Shown here: one piece after another, positions 52,398-63,536 of the stretch
Position numbering within the stretch: position 1 is the stretch's first letter
Layout: every line of letters begins with the position of its first letter
Source: Streptomyces sp. HUAS MG91
Lineage (GTDB): Bacteria > Actinomycetota > Actinomycetes > Streptomycetales > Streptomycetaceae
Length of the DNA stretch: 64,000 nucleotides
Assembly (NCBI RefSeq): GCF_040529335.1
Contig: NZ_CP159534.1
Coordinates: 8,308,001-8,372,000, forward strand
Direction: 5' to 3'
Translations under genes and position numbers: made by a program
The notes under the pieces: model-generated
Databases searched by the model: none
Told to the model about the DNA's origin: nothing
What the model saw: the letters and a program-made list of their open reading frames with translations, nothing else

Positions 52398-53126
52398 ATG
52401 GGCACTGACGCGCTGGACGGGCCGTCCGACGCCGACCCCGGGGCGCCGGCCGAGAACACGCGCGAGCACGCTGACGATCGCCGGCGGGCGGACGCGGAGC
52501 GGGCGCGCACCGCCGATCTCCGCGACGCCGCGGCCGACCGGCGGAAGGCTGTCGCGGACGATCGCGAGGCCGCCGCCGACCGGCGGGAAGCCATCGCCGA
52601 TGATCGCGAGGCAGCGGCCGACGCGCGTGAGGCCGTCGCGGACGACCGGGAGGCCGACGCGGGTACCTGGGAGGAGAAGCTCGCCGCCCGGGAGAGGCGC
52701 CTCGACGCACGACACCGTGCGGCAGGGGATCCGACGGCCGGCGCGCGGGAACGCTCGTACGAAGAGCTCGTCCGCTCGCAGGGCCTGCTGGCCGCCGGCC
52801 AGGAGCGACTGCACCGCGACCGGGAGACGCTGCGGCGCAAGGACGAGACGGATCTGCGGGAACAGGCCGCCGTCGACCGGGAGATCGAGGCCGCCCGCGT
52901 ACGGATGTCCGGGCAGGGCCCGGAGCCGTTGCAGACCCGGCGGAGCCGAGCCGTCCGGCTCAGGGAACAAGCCACCGAGGCGATCGCGGCACTGGCGGAA
53001 GCCGAGGACGCCCTGGCCCGCGAGTGCGAACAGCGCGGCCGTGCCCCTGAAGCCGCCGAACACCGCCAGGGCGCTGCGCGCGCCCGCGAAGCGGCCGCCG
53101 CACTGCGTGTCGTCACCCCGCCCTAG
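52398..53126 (+). CDS. Heptad-repeat coiled-coil protein
   Basis: A 242-residue, highly charged protein. Residues 45-90 consist of five seven-residue repeats of the type ADDREAA/ADRREAI, and the rest is Arg/Glu/Ala-rich helix. No enzyme motif, signal peptide or membrane segment is present. Such repeats form extended coiled coils, and related ones occur in actinobacterial regulators. The TAG stop is provided by the CTAG that became the target duplication of the IS481 element. Function is unknown. Confidence 0.78.
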   Translation: MGTDALDGPSDADPGAPAENTREHADDRRRADAERARTADLRDAAADRRKAVADDREAAADRREAIADDREAAADAREAVADDREADAGTWEEKLAARERRLDARHRAAGDPTAGARERSYEELVRSQGLLAAGQERLHRDRETLRRKDETDLREQAAVDREIEAARVRMSGQGPEPLQTRRSRAVRLREQATEAIAALAEAEDALARECEQRGRAPEAAEHRQGAARAREAAAALRVVTPP

Positions 53127-54075
53127 GTGTATTGACTCGCAGCGTTGTTGACGCGGCTGATTGGTGGCTGGCCGCCGAGTGCGGTGTGGCAGCTGTGGTG
53201 GTTGTAGGTGTGGAGGAAGTCTGCCAGGGCCGCTGTTCGCTCGTCGTTCGAGGTGTAGGGCCGCAGATAGGCCCACTCGTCTGCCAGGGTGCGGTTGAAG
53301 CGTTCGACTTTGCCGTTGGTCTGCGGTCGGTAGGCGCGGTGAGCTTGCCCCTCGCGCCGAGCTCGGCCAGGACGTTCTTCCAGGCCAGGCCCTTGCGGTA
53401 GGCCCACGCGTTGTCCGTCAGCACGCGCTCGATCCGGGTGATGCCCATCTCGGCGAAGAACGCGGCGGCCCGCGTCAGGAAGGCCGCGCAGGCCGCGACC
53501 TTCTCATCAGGATGGATCTCGCTGTAGGCGAGGCGGCAGTGGTCGTCGACGGCCAAGTGGACGTAGTCGAAGCCCATGCCGCGGATGGGCCGGCCGGCGT
53601 CGCGGCCGTGCACTTTGTGGCCGCCGCCGTCGGGGATCCGGCCCAGTTTCTTGACGTCGACGTGGATCAGTTCGCCGGGGCGTTCGCGTTCGTAGCGGCG
53701 GATCACCGTGCCGGTGGGCCGGTCCGTCCAGGCGAGACGGTTCAGGCGGTGGCGGGTCAGGATGCGGTGGACGGTCGAGGCGGGCAGACCCAGGATGGGG
53801 CCGATCCGCGCGGGCCCCAGCTTGCGGGACTGGCGCAGGTCGCAGACGCGGCCCTCGATCGCGGCCGCCGTGCGGTGTGGTGTCGTCAACGGCCTGCTGG
53901 AGCGGTCGGCCAGGCCCGCCTCGCCCTCGGCTCGCCACCGTCGTACCCACTTGTGCGCGGTCGCTCGGGAGATGCCCATCTCGGCGGCGACATGGGCGAC
54001 GGGGCGGCCGGACGTGACACGTTCGACCAGCAGGCGCCTGCCGTGCACGGTCAGCCGGGCATTACGGTGGGACAT
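53123..54075 (-). pseudogene. IS481 transposase, frameshifted
   Basis: N-terminal part (HTH: LTVHGRRLLVERVTSGRPVA, VAAEMGISRATAHKWVRRW) and the first two catalytic Asp (VDVKKLG and LTDNAWAY) are in one frame. After GARGKLT the expected YRPQTNGKVERFNRTLADEW, which contains the catalytic Glu, is in the next frame. Loss of one C near 53338 explains it. The reading frame of the second part ends ...NNAASQYT and its stop codon TAG is supplied by the duplicated target CTAG. The element should be immobile unless the shift is programmed. Confidence 0.85.
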
Positions 54076-54176
54076 GAAGACCTCCGTGTGGTGCGGTCCT
54101 AGACAGCTCCACCACACCGGAGGTCTTCGCCATGATCAAGACCCGCCAGTGTCAACAACGCTCGTGATCAATACAC
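53127..54176 (-). mobile_element. IS481-family insertion sequence (1050 bp)
   Basis: Imperfect terminal repeats (GTGTATTGA...GCGTTGTTGAC at the left and its complement at the right) bound one transposase gene. The 4-bp target CTAG is duplicated exactly at 53123-53126 and 54177-54180, as expected for this family. The insertion sits between two convergent genes, both of which end at this CTAG. Confidence 0.93.
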
Positions 54177-56914
<2,738 letters not shown>

Positions 56915-56953
56915 TCAGGGCCCGGTCAGGGGTGGGACGCGGAGCTGGCGGAC

Positions 56954-56982
56954 ACCTGTCTTCTGCTGGTCAGAAGGCAGGT
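56954..56982 (-). promoter_or_regulatory. Hairpin just after the metYX leader ORF (attenuator candidate)
   Basis: Twelve-base arms with one mismatch (ACCTGTCTTCTG and CAGAAGGCAGGT) around CTGGT, 20 bases downstream of the leader ORF stop. The spacing is right for coupling ribosome position in the leader ORF to folding. Confidence 0.5.
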
Positions 56983-57001
56983 CCGGGGCCGGAGCGCGTC
57001 G

Positions 57002-57076
57002 TCAGCTCGCGGCGGGACAGGCCGTGGTGGTGACATGCGCGTAGTCGACATGGCGACGGGTCACGAGCACGGTCAT
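57002..57076 (-). CDS. Leader peptide upstream of metYX (RRHVD...C type)
   Basis: A 24-residue ORF, beginning MTVLVTRRHVDY and ending TTTACPAAS. Streptomyces genomes carry many short leader ORFs with an RRHVD motif and a Cys near the end ahead of sulfur genes, which this matches. TATCTG lies 5 bases upstream of the ATG and there is no Shine-Dalgarno site, so the mRNA is probably leaderless. Translation stalling at the Cys codon could report cysteine supply and change downstream folding. The link is inferred, as no experiment is shown here. Confidence 0.7.
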   Translation of the reverse strand: MTVLVTRRHVDYAHVTTTACPAAS

Positions 57077-57165
57077 GACGTCAGATAACCACAGCGAAGC
57101 CGTCGAGCGCCAGGACATGCCCCGGCCTTTCTACCTCCAACATGTGTTGTTCATAGAATGGGCGG

Positions 57166-57849
57166 GTGGAGAACATCGATGCGATCGCGGCCTTGCAGGA
57201 CCCGGTGCGGCGCCGCCTGTACGAGTACGTGGCGGCGCAGGGCCGCGAGGTCGGCCGCAATGAGGCGGCCGAGGCGGCCGGTGTGGCGCGCACTCTCGCC
57301 GCCCACCACTTGGACAAGCTGGCCGAGGTGGGACTGCTGGACAGCGGCAGTCGGCGGCTGACCGGCCGCTCGGGCCCGGGGGCGGGGCGCCCGGCCAAGG
57401 TGTACACCCGGGCGGCAGGCGAGCGGTCGGTGTCGCTGCCCGCCCGTGACTACCGCACCGCCGCCGAACTGCTCGCGGAGGCCGCCGAGGAGGCCGGCCT
57501 GGACACCGGGCTCTTCGCGTCGGCCCGCCGCCGCGGCGAGGCCCTCCGGGGTGGGGCCGTGCCGTGCGGGGGCTTCGAGGAGGCGATGGAGTTGCTGGCC
57601 GCCAGGGGCTACGAGCCGCGCCTGGAGACGGGCGCCGAGGAGGCGACCGGCGCCGGCTCGCGCGTCGTCCGTCTGCGCAACTGTCCCTTCCACGCCGTCG
57701 CCGAACGCTTCCCGCCGCTCGTCTGCGGCATGAATCTCGCGCTCCTCGAAGGGCTGGTCGGCAAGGACGGCCCGGTTCGTGCCCGCATGGACGCCCGGCC
57801 GGGGGAGTGCTGCGTGGTGCTCGAAGAATCTAAAAACAACGAGGATTGA
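57166..57849 (+). CDS. SufR-like Fe-S transcriptional regulator
   Basis: A 227-residue helix-turn-helix protein. The N-terminal winged helix reads DPVRRRLYEYVAAQGREVGRNEAAEAAGVARTLAAHHLDKLAEVGLL. The C-terminal part carries C173, C187 and C215/C216 with spacing close to the three Fe-S ligands of SufR. It could sense iron-sulfur or redox status. GTG at 57166 follows TAGAAT by 6 bases, so the transcript is probably leaderless. It diverges from the metYX leader and lies upstream of the DUF3291 gene. Confidence 0.88.
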   Translation: MENIDAIAALQDPVRRRLYEYVAAQGREVGRNEAAEAAGVARTLAAHHLDKLAEVGLLDSGSRRLTGRSGPGAGRPAKVYTRAAGERSVSLPARDYRTAAELLAEAAEEAGLDTGLFASARRRGEALRGGAVPCGGFEEAMELLAARGYEPRLETGAEEATGAGSRVVRLRNCPFHAVAERFPPLVCGMNLALLEGLVGKDGPVRARMDARPGECCVVLEESKNNED

Positions 57850-57880
57850 CATAGAAATGCGGGTCGTGTTGGGATGAACC

Positions 57881-58366
57881 ATGACCACAACCCCGCACGG
57901 CGCTCACCTCGCCGAACTGAACGTTGTCACACTGCGACGGCCCTTCGACGACCCGAGCATGGCGTCGTTCGTCGAACAGCTGAACCCGATCAATGCCGCC
58001 GCCGACAGCGCACCCGGTTTCGTGTGGCGGCTGGTGGAGGAAGGGTCGGCCGACGCCACCGGTCTGCGTCCGGCGGGCGAGGACGTCGTCGTGAACCTGT
58101 CGGTGTGGGAGACCCAGGAGGCCCTGTGGGACTTCACCTACCGCAGCGGGCATCTGGAAGTGTTGCGCCGGCGACGCGAATGGTTCGCACGGCACGTCGA
58201 GGCGCACCTGGTGCTCTGGTGGATCCCCGCCGGGCACGTCCCGAGCGTGGACGAGGCCCTGGCCCGGCTGGCCGCCCTGCGCGCCGACGGGCCGTCCCCC
58301 CGCGCGTTCACCTTCTCCTCCTCCTACACCGCGGCCGAAGCCGCCCACCATCTGTCGGCGGTGTAG
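57881..58366 (+). CDS. DUF3291 protein
   Basis: A 161-residue protein of the DUF3291 family, related to dimeric alpha/beta-barrel monooxygenase-like proteins. Typical segments are HLAELNVVTLRRPFDDPSMA, GFVWRLVEEG, VVNLSVWETQEALWDFTYRSGHLEVLRRRREWF and VLWWIPAGHVPSVDEAL. Its function is unknown, though the fold often binds small ligands. It lies 31 bases after the SufR-like gene, so the regulator probably controls it. TTGACA at about 57847 suggests an additional internal promoter. Confidence 0.9.
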   Translation: MTTTPHGAHLAELNVVTLRRPFDDPSMASFVEQLNPINAAADSAPGFVWRLVEEGSADATGLRPAGEDVVVNLSVWETQEALWDFTYRSGHLEVLRRRREWFARHVEAHLVLWWIPAGHVPSVDEALARLAALRADGPSPRAFTFSSSYTAAEAAHHLSAV

Positions 58367-58396
58367 GGGAGGAGTGCGGGCGGGCGGTCTACGAGG

Positions 58397-59425
58397 TCAG
58401 GGGCGCACGAGTGCCTTGAGCACCCGGCGGTCGGCCATGGCCCGGTAGGCGTCCGGCACCTGATCGAGCGGGAACTCCCGGTCGAAGACGCGGCCGGGGG
58501 CGATGGTGCCGTCCAGGACGTCGGGCAGCAACTGCTCGATGTAGGCACGGGCGGGGCTTGCGCCACCGGTCAGCGTGATGTTGCGCATGAACTCGGCCGG
58601 GCCGATGGGCACTTGCTCGTACTGCGGCACTCCGAGACGGCTGACGGTGCCGCCGTCCAGGACCGCGCCGAGGGCGGTGTCGAGGGCCTCGCGGGCGCCG
58701 ACGGCCTCGATCACCTTGTCGACGCCACCGGTCAGCTCCCGGATGCGGGCGATGCCCTCCTCCCCGCGCGCGGCGACCACGTCGGTGGCTCCGAAATGAC
58801 GGCCCAGCTCGGTGCGGGCCTCGTGGCGGCCGGCGAGCACGATCCGCTCGGCACCGAGCCGCCGCGCGGCGATCACGGCACACAGGCCCACCGCGCCGTC
58901 GCCGACGACCAGCACCGTGTCGCCGCGGCCGACCCCGGCGGTGACCGCGCCGTGGTGGCCGGTGGTCATCACGTCCGACAGGGCCAGCAAGGAGGGCAGC
59001 AGCGCAGAATCTGCGGCCACCGGCAGCTTCACCAGGGTGCCGTCCGCGTGCGGGACACGGACGGCTTCGCCCTGCCCGCCGTCGACGCCGTCGAAGCCGT
59101 ACCGGCCCCCGTCGCGGCAGGAGATGTGCAGCCCCTTGGCGCAGTAGTCACAGGTGTTGTCGCTGTACGTGAACGGTGCGACGACCAGGTCACCCGTCGC
59201 CAGCCCGCGCACGTCCGCCCCGGTCTCCTCGACGACGCCGAGGAACTCGTGCCCCATCGGGCGACCGGTGTCGGTGGCGGGCATCGACCGATAGGGCCAC
59301 AGGTCGCTGCCGCACACGCAGGCGGCCACGACGCGGACCACGGCGTCGGCGGGCTTCACGATCTTCGGGTCGGGCCGGTGCTCGACGCGGACGTCGCCGG
59401 CTCCGTACATCACTGCTGCACGCAT
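58397..59425 (-). CDS. Zinc-dependent alcohol dehydrogenase
   Basis: A 342-residue MDR enzyme. Catalytic zinc ligands are Cys in VCGSDLW and the GHEFLGVVEETG His-Glu. Structural zinc ligands appear only in part (CDYCAKGLHISC). The Rossmann motif is VLVVGDGAVGLCAVIAARRLGA. It oxidises or reduces an alcohol or aldehyde with NAD(P). The gene diverges from an MmyB-like regulator over a 249-base region, a frequent pairing in Streptomyces. Confidence 0.94.
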   Translation of the reverse strand: MRAAVMYGAGDVRVEHRPDPKIVKPADAVVRVVAACVCGSDLWPYRSMPATDTGRPMGHEFLGVVEETGADVRGLATGDLVVAPFTYSDNTCDYCAKGLHISCRDGGRYGFDGVDGGQGEAVRVPHADGTLVKLPVAADSALLPSLLALSDVMTTGHHGAVTAGVGRGDTVLVVGDGAVGLCAVIAARRLGAERIVLAGRHEARTELGRHFGATDVVAARGEEGIARIRELTGGVDKVIEAVGAREALDTALGAVLDGGTVSRLGVPQYEQVPIGPAEFMRNITLTGGASPARAYIEQLLPDVLDGTIAPGRVFDREFPLDQVPDAYRAMADRRVLKALVRP

Positions 59426-59674
59426 CGGTGGGGGCTCCCAACGGGGTGGTACTGAGGGTGGACGATCGGCTTCGGAGTGGCGCCCGGCTTCTCAGTCTCG
59501 CCCGGACCGGCGGGTCCCGCCGGTCGGGGACGAGGGCGTCACCGAAGCGGCGGGCGCCTTCCACCCACACTCTCCTCCGGGCCGCTCCGGTGTGGCAGGG
59601 CGCGTTCTTCAGGGGTAATGACAGGGCCCCCCTCCCGCCCGCGCGGCGGACGTCCCACGGGTGAGACTGGAGTC

Positions 59675-60583
59675 ATGGCAACCGCAAGCGCGCCCAGCGA
59701 AGGCGCCGAGCTGGGCCGCTACCTGCGCGCCCGCCGCACCCAGACCAGCCCCGGACACGTCGGCCTCACCGTCGGCCCTGGCGTCCGCCGCACCCCCGGT
59801 CTGCGGCGCGAGGAACTGGCCACCCTCGCCGGCATCAGCATCGACTACTACGTGCGTCTGGAACGCGGCAAGGAGACCCGGCCCAGCCCCGCTGTCCTCG
59901 ACTCCCTCGCCCGCGCCCTGCGCATGGACGACCAGCAGCACCAGCACCTGCGCGAACTCGCCGCCCGCGCGGCCCGCTACGTGCCCGAACCGCCTCCGGC
60001 CCCCAGCCGTACGGTGCGCCCCCACCTGAAGCTGCTGCTCGAGTCGCTGCGCCCCCACCCGGCCCTGGTGATCAGCCGCAGCATGGACGTGCTGGCCTGG
60101 AACCCCGGCGGGCTCGCGTTGTACGCGGGCATGGGGGACTGGCCGGCCAGGCACCGCAACCTCGCCCGCTACCTGTTCCTCCACCCGGCCGCGCGTGATC
60201 TCTTCCCGGACTGGGACCGCCAGATCACCGGCTGCGTCGCCCGGCTGCGCGCCGTCGCGGGCACCGCCCCCGACGCCCCCGACCTCACCGGTCTCGTCGG
60301 TGAACTGCTCCTGAAGAGCCCCGACTTCGCGGGCCTGTGGGAACGCTACGAAGTCACCGGCCGCAAGCCCGCCCAGAAGGTCTTCCGGCACCCTCAGGTC
60401 GGCACGGTCACCCTCACCTCGCAGTCACTGCACGTCGAGGGCACCCCCGGACAGCGCATCGGCGTCTACACCGCCGAACCCGGCAGCCCCGACCACGACG
60501 CCCTGCTGCTGCTCGACATGACCGCGCCCCGGGCCGCGGAACAGCCCGCGGCCGGCCCCGAAGTCTCCGACCGGGAGTCGTAG
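59675..60583 (+). CDS. MmyB-like XRE transcriptional regulator
   Basis: A 302-residue regulator. An N-terminal HTH (GVRRTPGLRREELATLAGISIDYYVRLERGKETRPSPAVLDSLARAL) is followed by an MmyB-type ligand domain (ALVISRSMDVLAWNPGGLALY, PARHRNLARYLFLHPAARDLF, FRHPQVGTVTLTSQSLHVEGTPGQ). This family controls nearby oxidoreductase genes and binds small hydrophobic ligands. ATG at 59675 is preferred because the longer upstream frame looks non-coding. Its target is probably the divergent alcohol dehydrogenase. Confidence 0.94.
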   Translation: MATASAPSEGAELGRYLRARRTQTSPGHVGLTVGPGVRRTPGLRREELATLAGISIDYYVRLERGKETRPSPAVLDSLARALRMDDQQHQHLRELAARAARYVPEPPPAPSRTVRPHLKLLLESLRPHPALVISRSMDVLAWNPGGLALYAGMGDWPARHRNLARYLFLHPAARDLFPDWDRQITGCVARLRAVAGTAPDAPDLTGLVGELLLKSPDFAGLWERYEVTGRKPAQKVFRHPQVGTVTLTSQSLHVEGTPGQRIGVYTAEPGSPDHDALLLLDMTAPRAAEQPAAGPEVSDRES

Positions 60584-60613
60584 CGCCCGTACGGGGGACA
60601 CGCCGGGGCGGTG

Positions 60614-61192
60614 TCAGTGGATGGCGAGCCGGTCCACCAGGAGCGCCACGCGCCGCTCGGTGTCGGCCGGCGGCAGCCGTCCGGCCCGGGTGAGCGTGGC
60701 CAGTCCGTGCAGGGCCGCCCAGAACGTCTCGGTGAACAGGCCCGGGTGGACACCGTCCCCGGCGACCTCCTCGAGGTTCTCCAGAAGGGCGGCGAAGGCG
60801 TCTTTCAGCGGCTCCGGGGTGGCCTCGTCCGCGAAGGCCAGCCCGCCGTCCAGCTGGAAGATGGCGTCGTAGACCGCCGGGTTGCGGGCGGCGAAGTCGA
60901 GATAGGCGCGGGTGAGCGCGGTGACCCGCGTACGAGAGTCCTCCGCGGCGGCGGTCGCGGCCCGTACCGCCACGGCCAGCTCGGCGGCCCCTTCGAGGGC
61001 GACGGCGCCGATGATCTCGCGTTTGCCGCGGAAGTGGCTGTAGAGGACGGGCTGGCTGTACTCGATGCGCTCGGCGAGCCGTCGGGTGGTGACCGCGTCC
61101 CAGCCCTGCTGCTCGGCGAGTTCGCGAGCGGTGGCCACGATGAGACGCTCGCGGCCCGCCCGTTCACGCTCCTTGCGTTCCTGTACCGACAT
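60614..61192 (-). CDS. TetR-family repressor
   Basis: A 192-residue TetR protein. HTH: IVATARELAEQQGWDAVTTRRLAERIEYSQPVLYSHFRGKREIIGAVAL. The C-terminal TetR domain is helical with ELAVAVRAATAAAEDSRTRV, YLDFAARNPAVYDAIFQ. Diverges from a DUF1772 membrane gene, with two palindromic operators between them. Typical architecture for autoregulation and control of the divergent gene. Confidence 0.95.
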   Translation of the reverse strand: MSVQERKERERAGRERLIVATARELAEQQGWDAVTTRRLAERIEYSQPVLYSHFRGKREIIGAVALEGAAELAVAVRAATAAAEDSRTRVTALTRAYLDFAARNPAVYDAIFQLDGGLAFADEATPEPLKDAFAALLENLEEVAGDGVHPGLFTETFWAALHGLATLTRAGRLPPADTERRVALLVDRLAIH

Positions 61193-61201
61193 GTTCCGAT
61201 C

Positions 61202-61214
61202 CTAGCACTGCTAG
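61202..61214. promoter_or_regulatory. TetR operator 1
   Basis: CTAGCACTGCTAG, a 13-base palindrome with CTAGCA/TGCTAG arms, 9 bases upstream of the TetR gene start. Confidence 0.75.
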
Positions 61215-61252
61215 ACAATCGAGCGGCAGTAGAGCTAGCGTTGCCTCATCGG

Positions 61253-61265
61253 CTAGCAATGCTAG
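61253..61265. promoter_or_regulatory. TetR operator 2
   Basis: CTAGCAATGCTAG, same arms as operator 1 and 51 bases centre to centre from it, about five helical turns. It overlaps the leader of the DUF1772 gene. Confidence 0.75.
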
Positions 61266-61281
61266 ATCCCAAGGGGGAGTC

Positions 61282-61728
61282 ATGCTCAACGCACTCGAGG
61301 TGTTCACCACCGTGATCGTCGGCGTGATGGTGGGGGTGGAGTTCTCGGTCGCCTTCGTCATGAACCGGATCTTCGGCGCGCTTCCCGAGGACAGCGACCA
61401 ACTCGCCCGCGCCCACGGGGGCAGAATGCTCGGCGCCGTGATGCCGTTCTGGTACATCGGCTCACTCGTCCTCGTCGCGGTCTGGGCGGTCGCCGGACGG
61501 CACCACGGCGGTACGGGACTCGTCGTCACCTCCGGCGCGCTGCTGCTCCTCAGCGTGGTCATGTCGCTCCTGCTGCTCGTCCCGATCAACAACCGGGGCA
61601 AGACCTGGACCCCGGAGAACCGGCCGGAGGACTGGAAGGAGCAGATGAACCGCTGGGACCGCTACCACTACGTCCGCGTCGCCGTCATCGTCGCCGCCTT
61701 CGCCCTGCTGGTCGCGGCCCTCGCCTGA
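61282..61728 (+). CDS. DUF1772 membrane protein
   Basis: A 148-residue protein with four hydrophobic helices (LEVFTTVIVGVMVGVEFSVA, PFWYIGSLVLVAVWAVAG, LLLLSVVMSLLLLVPINN, VAVIVAAFALLVAALA) and the conserved WDRYHYVRV before the last helix, as in DUF1772/anthrone oxygenase-like proteins. AGGGGGAG precedes the ATG. The divergent TetR and the two operators indicate tight regulation. Function in the membrane is unknown. Confidence 0.92.
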   Translation: MLNALEVFTTVIVGVMVGVEFSVAFVMNRIFGALPEDSDQLARAHGGRMLGAVMPFWYIGSLVLVAVWAVAGRHHGGTGLVVTSGALLLLSVVMSLLLLVPINNRGKTWTPENRPEDWKEQMNRWDRYHYVRVAVIVAAFALLVAALA

Positions 61729-61750
61729 GCCCGAGGAGCGGCGGGCCGCG

Positions 61751-61910
61751 TCAGATGCCGCCGTGGGTGCGGCGCACGTGCCGCTTCCGGCGTGCAGCAG
61801 CCGGGACAGCGGGGCGCGCGCCTCCTCGAAGTCACCAGCGTCCTCCGGGGCGGGCCGCACATGCTCCAGGAGGGATTCCACGGCGTCCCGGGCCGGGATC
61901 AGGCGTGAAC
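61751..61910 (-). pseudogene. C-terminal remnant, probably of a carboxylate-amine ligase-like gene
   Basis: Minus-strand sequence encodes LIPARDAVESLLEHVRPAPE and EDAGDFEEARAPLSRLLH in one frame. A different frame carries the natural-looking end RHVRRTHGGI and a stop. This resembles the C-terminus of YbdK-type glutamate-cysteine ligases with an internal frameshift. The rest of the gene is absent, and a 19-bp tandem repeat lies at the break. Assignment is tentative. Confidence 0.35.
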
Positions 61911-61929
61911 GCCGGGATCAGGCGTGAAC
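61892..61929. repeat. 19-bp tandem duplication
   Basis: GCCGGGATCAGGCGTGAAC occurs twice in direct order (61892-61910 and 61911-61929) at the 5' edge of the gene remnant. Confidence 0.9.
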
Positions 61930-62014
61930 AGAGGACCAAAGTCCCGATATGCCCCGGCGGTGCGCGGGGCAGACCGAACGGCAGAAGTCGTACGCCTCGA
62001 CAGGAGAGATTCAC

Positions 62015-62842
62015 GTGAGCGCCGTTCCCACCGTCACCCTCAACAACGCCGTCGAGATCCCGCAGCTGGGCTTCGGGACCTTCCAGATCCCGCCGGAGGA
62101 GACCCGCGGGACGACGCTGGCCGCGCTGGAGGCCGGCTACCGGCACATCGACACGGCTCAGATGTACGGCAACGAGAAGGAGGTCGGGCAGGCCGTCCGG
62201 GACTCCGGCCTCGACCGCGCGGACGTCTTCGTGACCAGCAAGCTGAACAACGACGCGCACGCGCACGACGACGCCCTGCGCGCCTTCGACGTCACCATGG
62301 AGAAGCTGGGCCTGGACCACCTGGACCTCTTCCTCATCCACTGGCCGGTGCCGGACAAGGGCGACTTCACGCAGACGTGGAAGGCCCTCGAGCAGATCTA
62401 CCGCGACGGACGCGCCAGGGCCATCGGGGTGTCCAACTTCCAGCCCCACCACCTGCGCCGCCTGATGGAGAACTCCGAGGTGGTCCCCGCCGTCAACCAG
62501 ATCGAGGTGCACCCGTACCTCACCCAGGACGACGTCAGGGCCTTCGGCGCCGAACACGACATCGCGACGGAGGCGTGGTCGCCCATCGCGCAGGGCAAGG
62601 TGCTCGACGACCCGACCATCGGCCGCATCGCGGACCGCGTGGGCCGCACTCCCGCGCAGGTCACCCTCAGGTGGCACCTCCAGCGCGGGGACATCGTCTT
62701 CCCCAAGTCCTCGACGCCGCAGCGCATCAAGGAGAACTTCGACCTCTTCGGCTTCGAGCTCAGCGAGGGCGACATGGGCGAGATCTCCGCGCTCGACCGC
62801 AACGAGCGCACCGGCCCCGACCCCGACCGCTTCACGGGCTGA
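62015..62842 (+). CDS. Aldo/keto reductase
   Basis: A 275-residue AKR. Catalytic tetrad: Asp and Tyr in HIDTAQMYGNE, Lys in VTSKLNN and His in FLIHWPVP. NADPH-binding elements include GVSNFQPHHL and the C-terminal IVFPKSSTPQRIKENFD. It reduces aldehydes or ketones, e.g. 2,5-diketogluconate reductase-like. GTG at 62015 follows AGGAGA. It stands alone, with the gene remnant upstream and a TetR gene downstream. Confidence 0.95.
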   Translation: MSAVPTVTLNNAVEIPQLGFGTFQIPPEETRGTTLAALEAGYRHIDTAQMYGNEKEVGQAVRDSGLDRADVFVTSKLNNDAHAHDDALRAFDVTMEKLGLDHLDLFLIHWPVPDKGDFTQTWKALEQIYRDGRARAIGVSNFQPHHLRRLMENSEVVPAVNQIEVHPYLTQDDVRAFGAEHDIATEAWSPIAQGKVLDDPTIGRIADRVGRTPAQVTLRWHLQRGDIVFPKSSTPQRIKENFDLFGFELSEGDMGEISALDRNERTGPDPDRFTG

Positions 62843-62927
62843 CCGCCGCCACGAGCATCGCCCGACCCGCGCCGCGAACGGGTTTCCTGCGCGTTCACGC
62901 AGATGGGGTCCGTATTACGCTGCCGAG

Positions 62928-63506
62928 GTGACGAACCCCTCCGACCCCGTCCGGCCCCGCCCCGCGAACCAGGGGCGCCGGGTCGCGGCCCGCAACAGGG
63001 CCGCACTCATCGCGGCGGCCCGTGAGGTCTTCGCCGAGCAGGGGCTCAACGCCCCGCTGTCCGCCGTGGCCCGCCGCGCCGGGGTCGGCCAGGGCAGCCT
63101 CTACCGGCACTTCGCCGACCGGACGGCGCTCGCCTCGGCCGTCCTGGGCGAGAACGTCCGGCAGATCGAGCAGGCCGCCGCCGAGCCGGACGCGACGCTG
63201 AAGAGCGTGCTCGGCGTGGTCACGTGGCACGTGACCCGGTCGACGGCGTTCGTCGACCTCCTGCGGCTGCGGGGCGACGACCAGGAGGGCAGGGAACTGT
63301 CCGAGCGGGTCCGCGGCGCGCTGGCCGGTCTCTCGGCCGACGGACCCGGACCGGCCGTCGACGACCTCATGCTCGCCGTCGCGATGGTCTCGGGGGCCGT
63401 CGCGGGCCCCCTCGAGCAGCGCGAGCGCCAGGCGCTGGCGGCCTGGCGACTGCTCGGCATCGAGGTGGGGCCGCTGCGCCCCGTGGAGACGGACACCGAC
63501 GTGTGA
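62928..63506 (+). CDS. TetR/AcrR-family regulator
   Basis: A 192-residue regulator. HTH: LIAAAREVFAEQGLNAPLSAVARRAGVGQGSLYRHFADRTALASAVL. The C-terminal ligand domain begins with DATLKSVLGVVTWHVT. Start GTG at 62928. It is 86 bases after the aldo/keto reductase gene and converges on the SMP-30-like gene, so its target may be either or neither. Confidence 0.92.
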   Translation: MTNPSDPVRPRPANQGRRVAARNRAALIAAAREVFAEQGLNAPLSAVARRAGVGQGSLYRHFADRTALASAVLGENVRQIEQAAAEPDATLKSVLGVVTWHVTRSTAFVDLLRLRGDDQEGRELSERVRGALAGLSADGPGPAVDDLMLAVAMVSGAVAGPLEQRERQALAAWRLLGIEVGPLRPVETDTDV

Positions 63507-63536
63507 CCGGGCGACGGACACCCGCCGGACGGTCCG

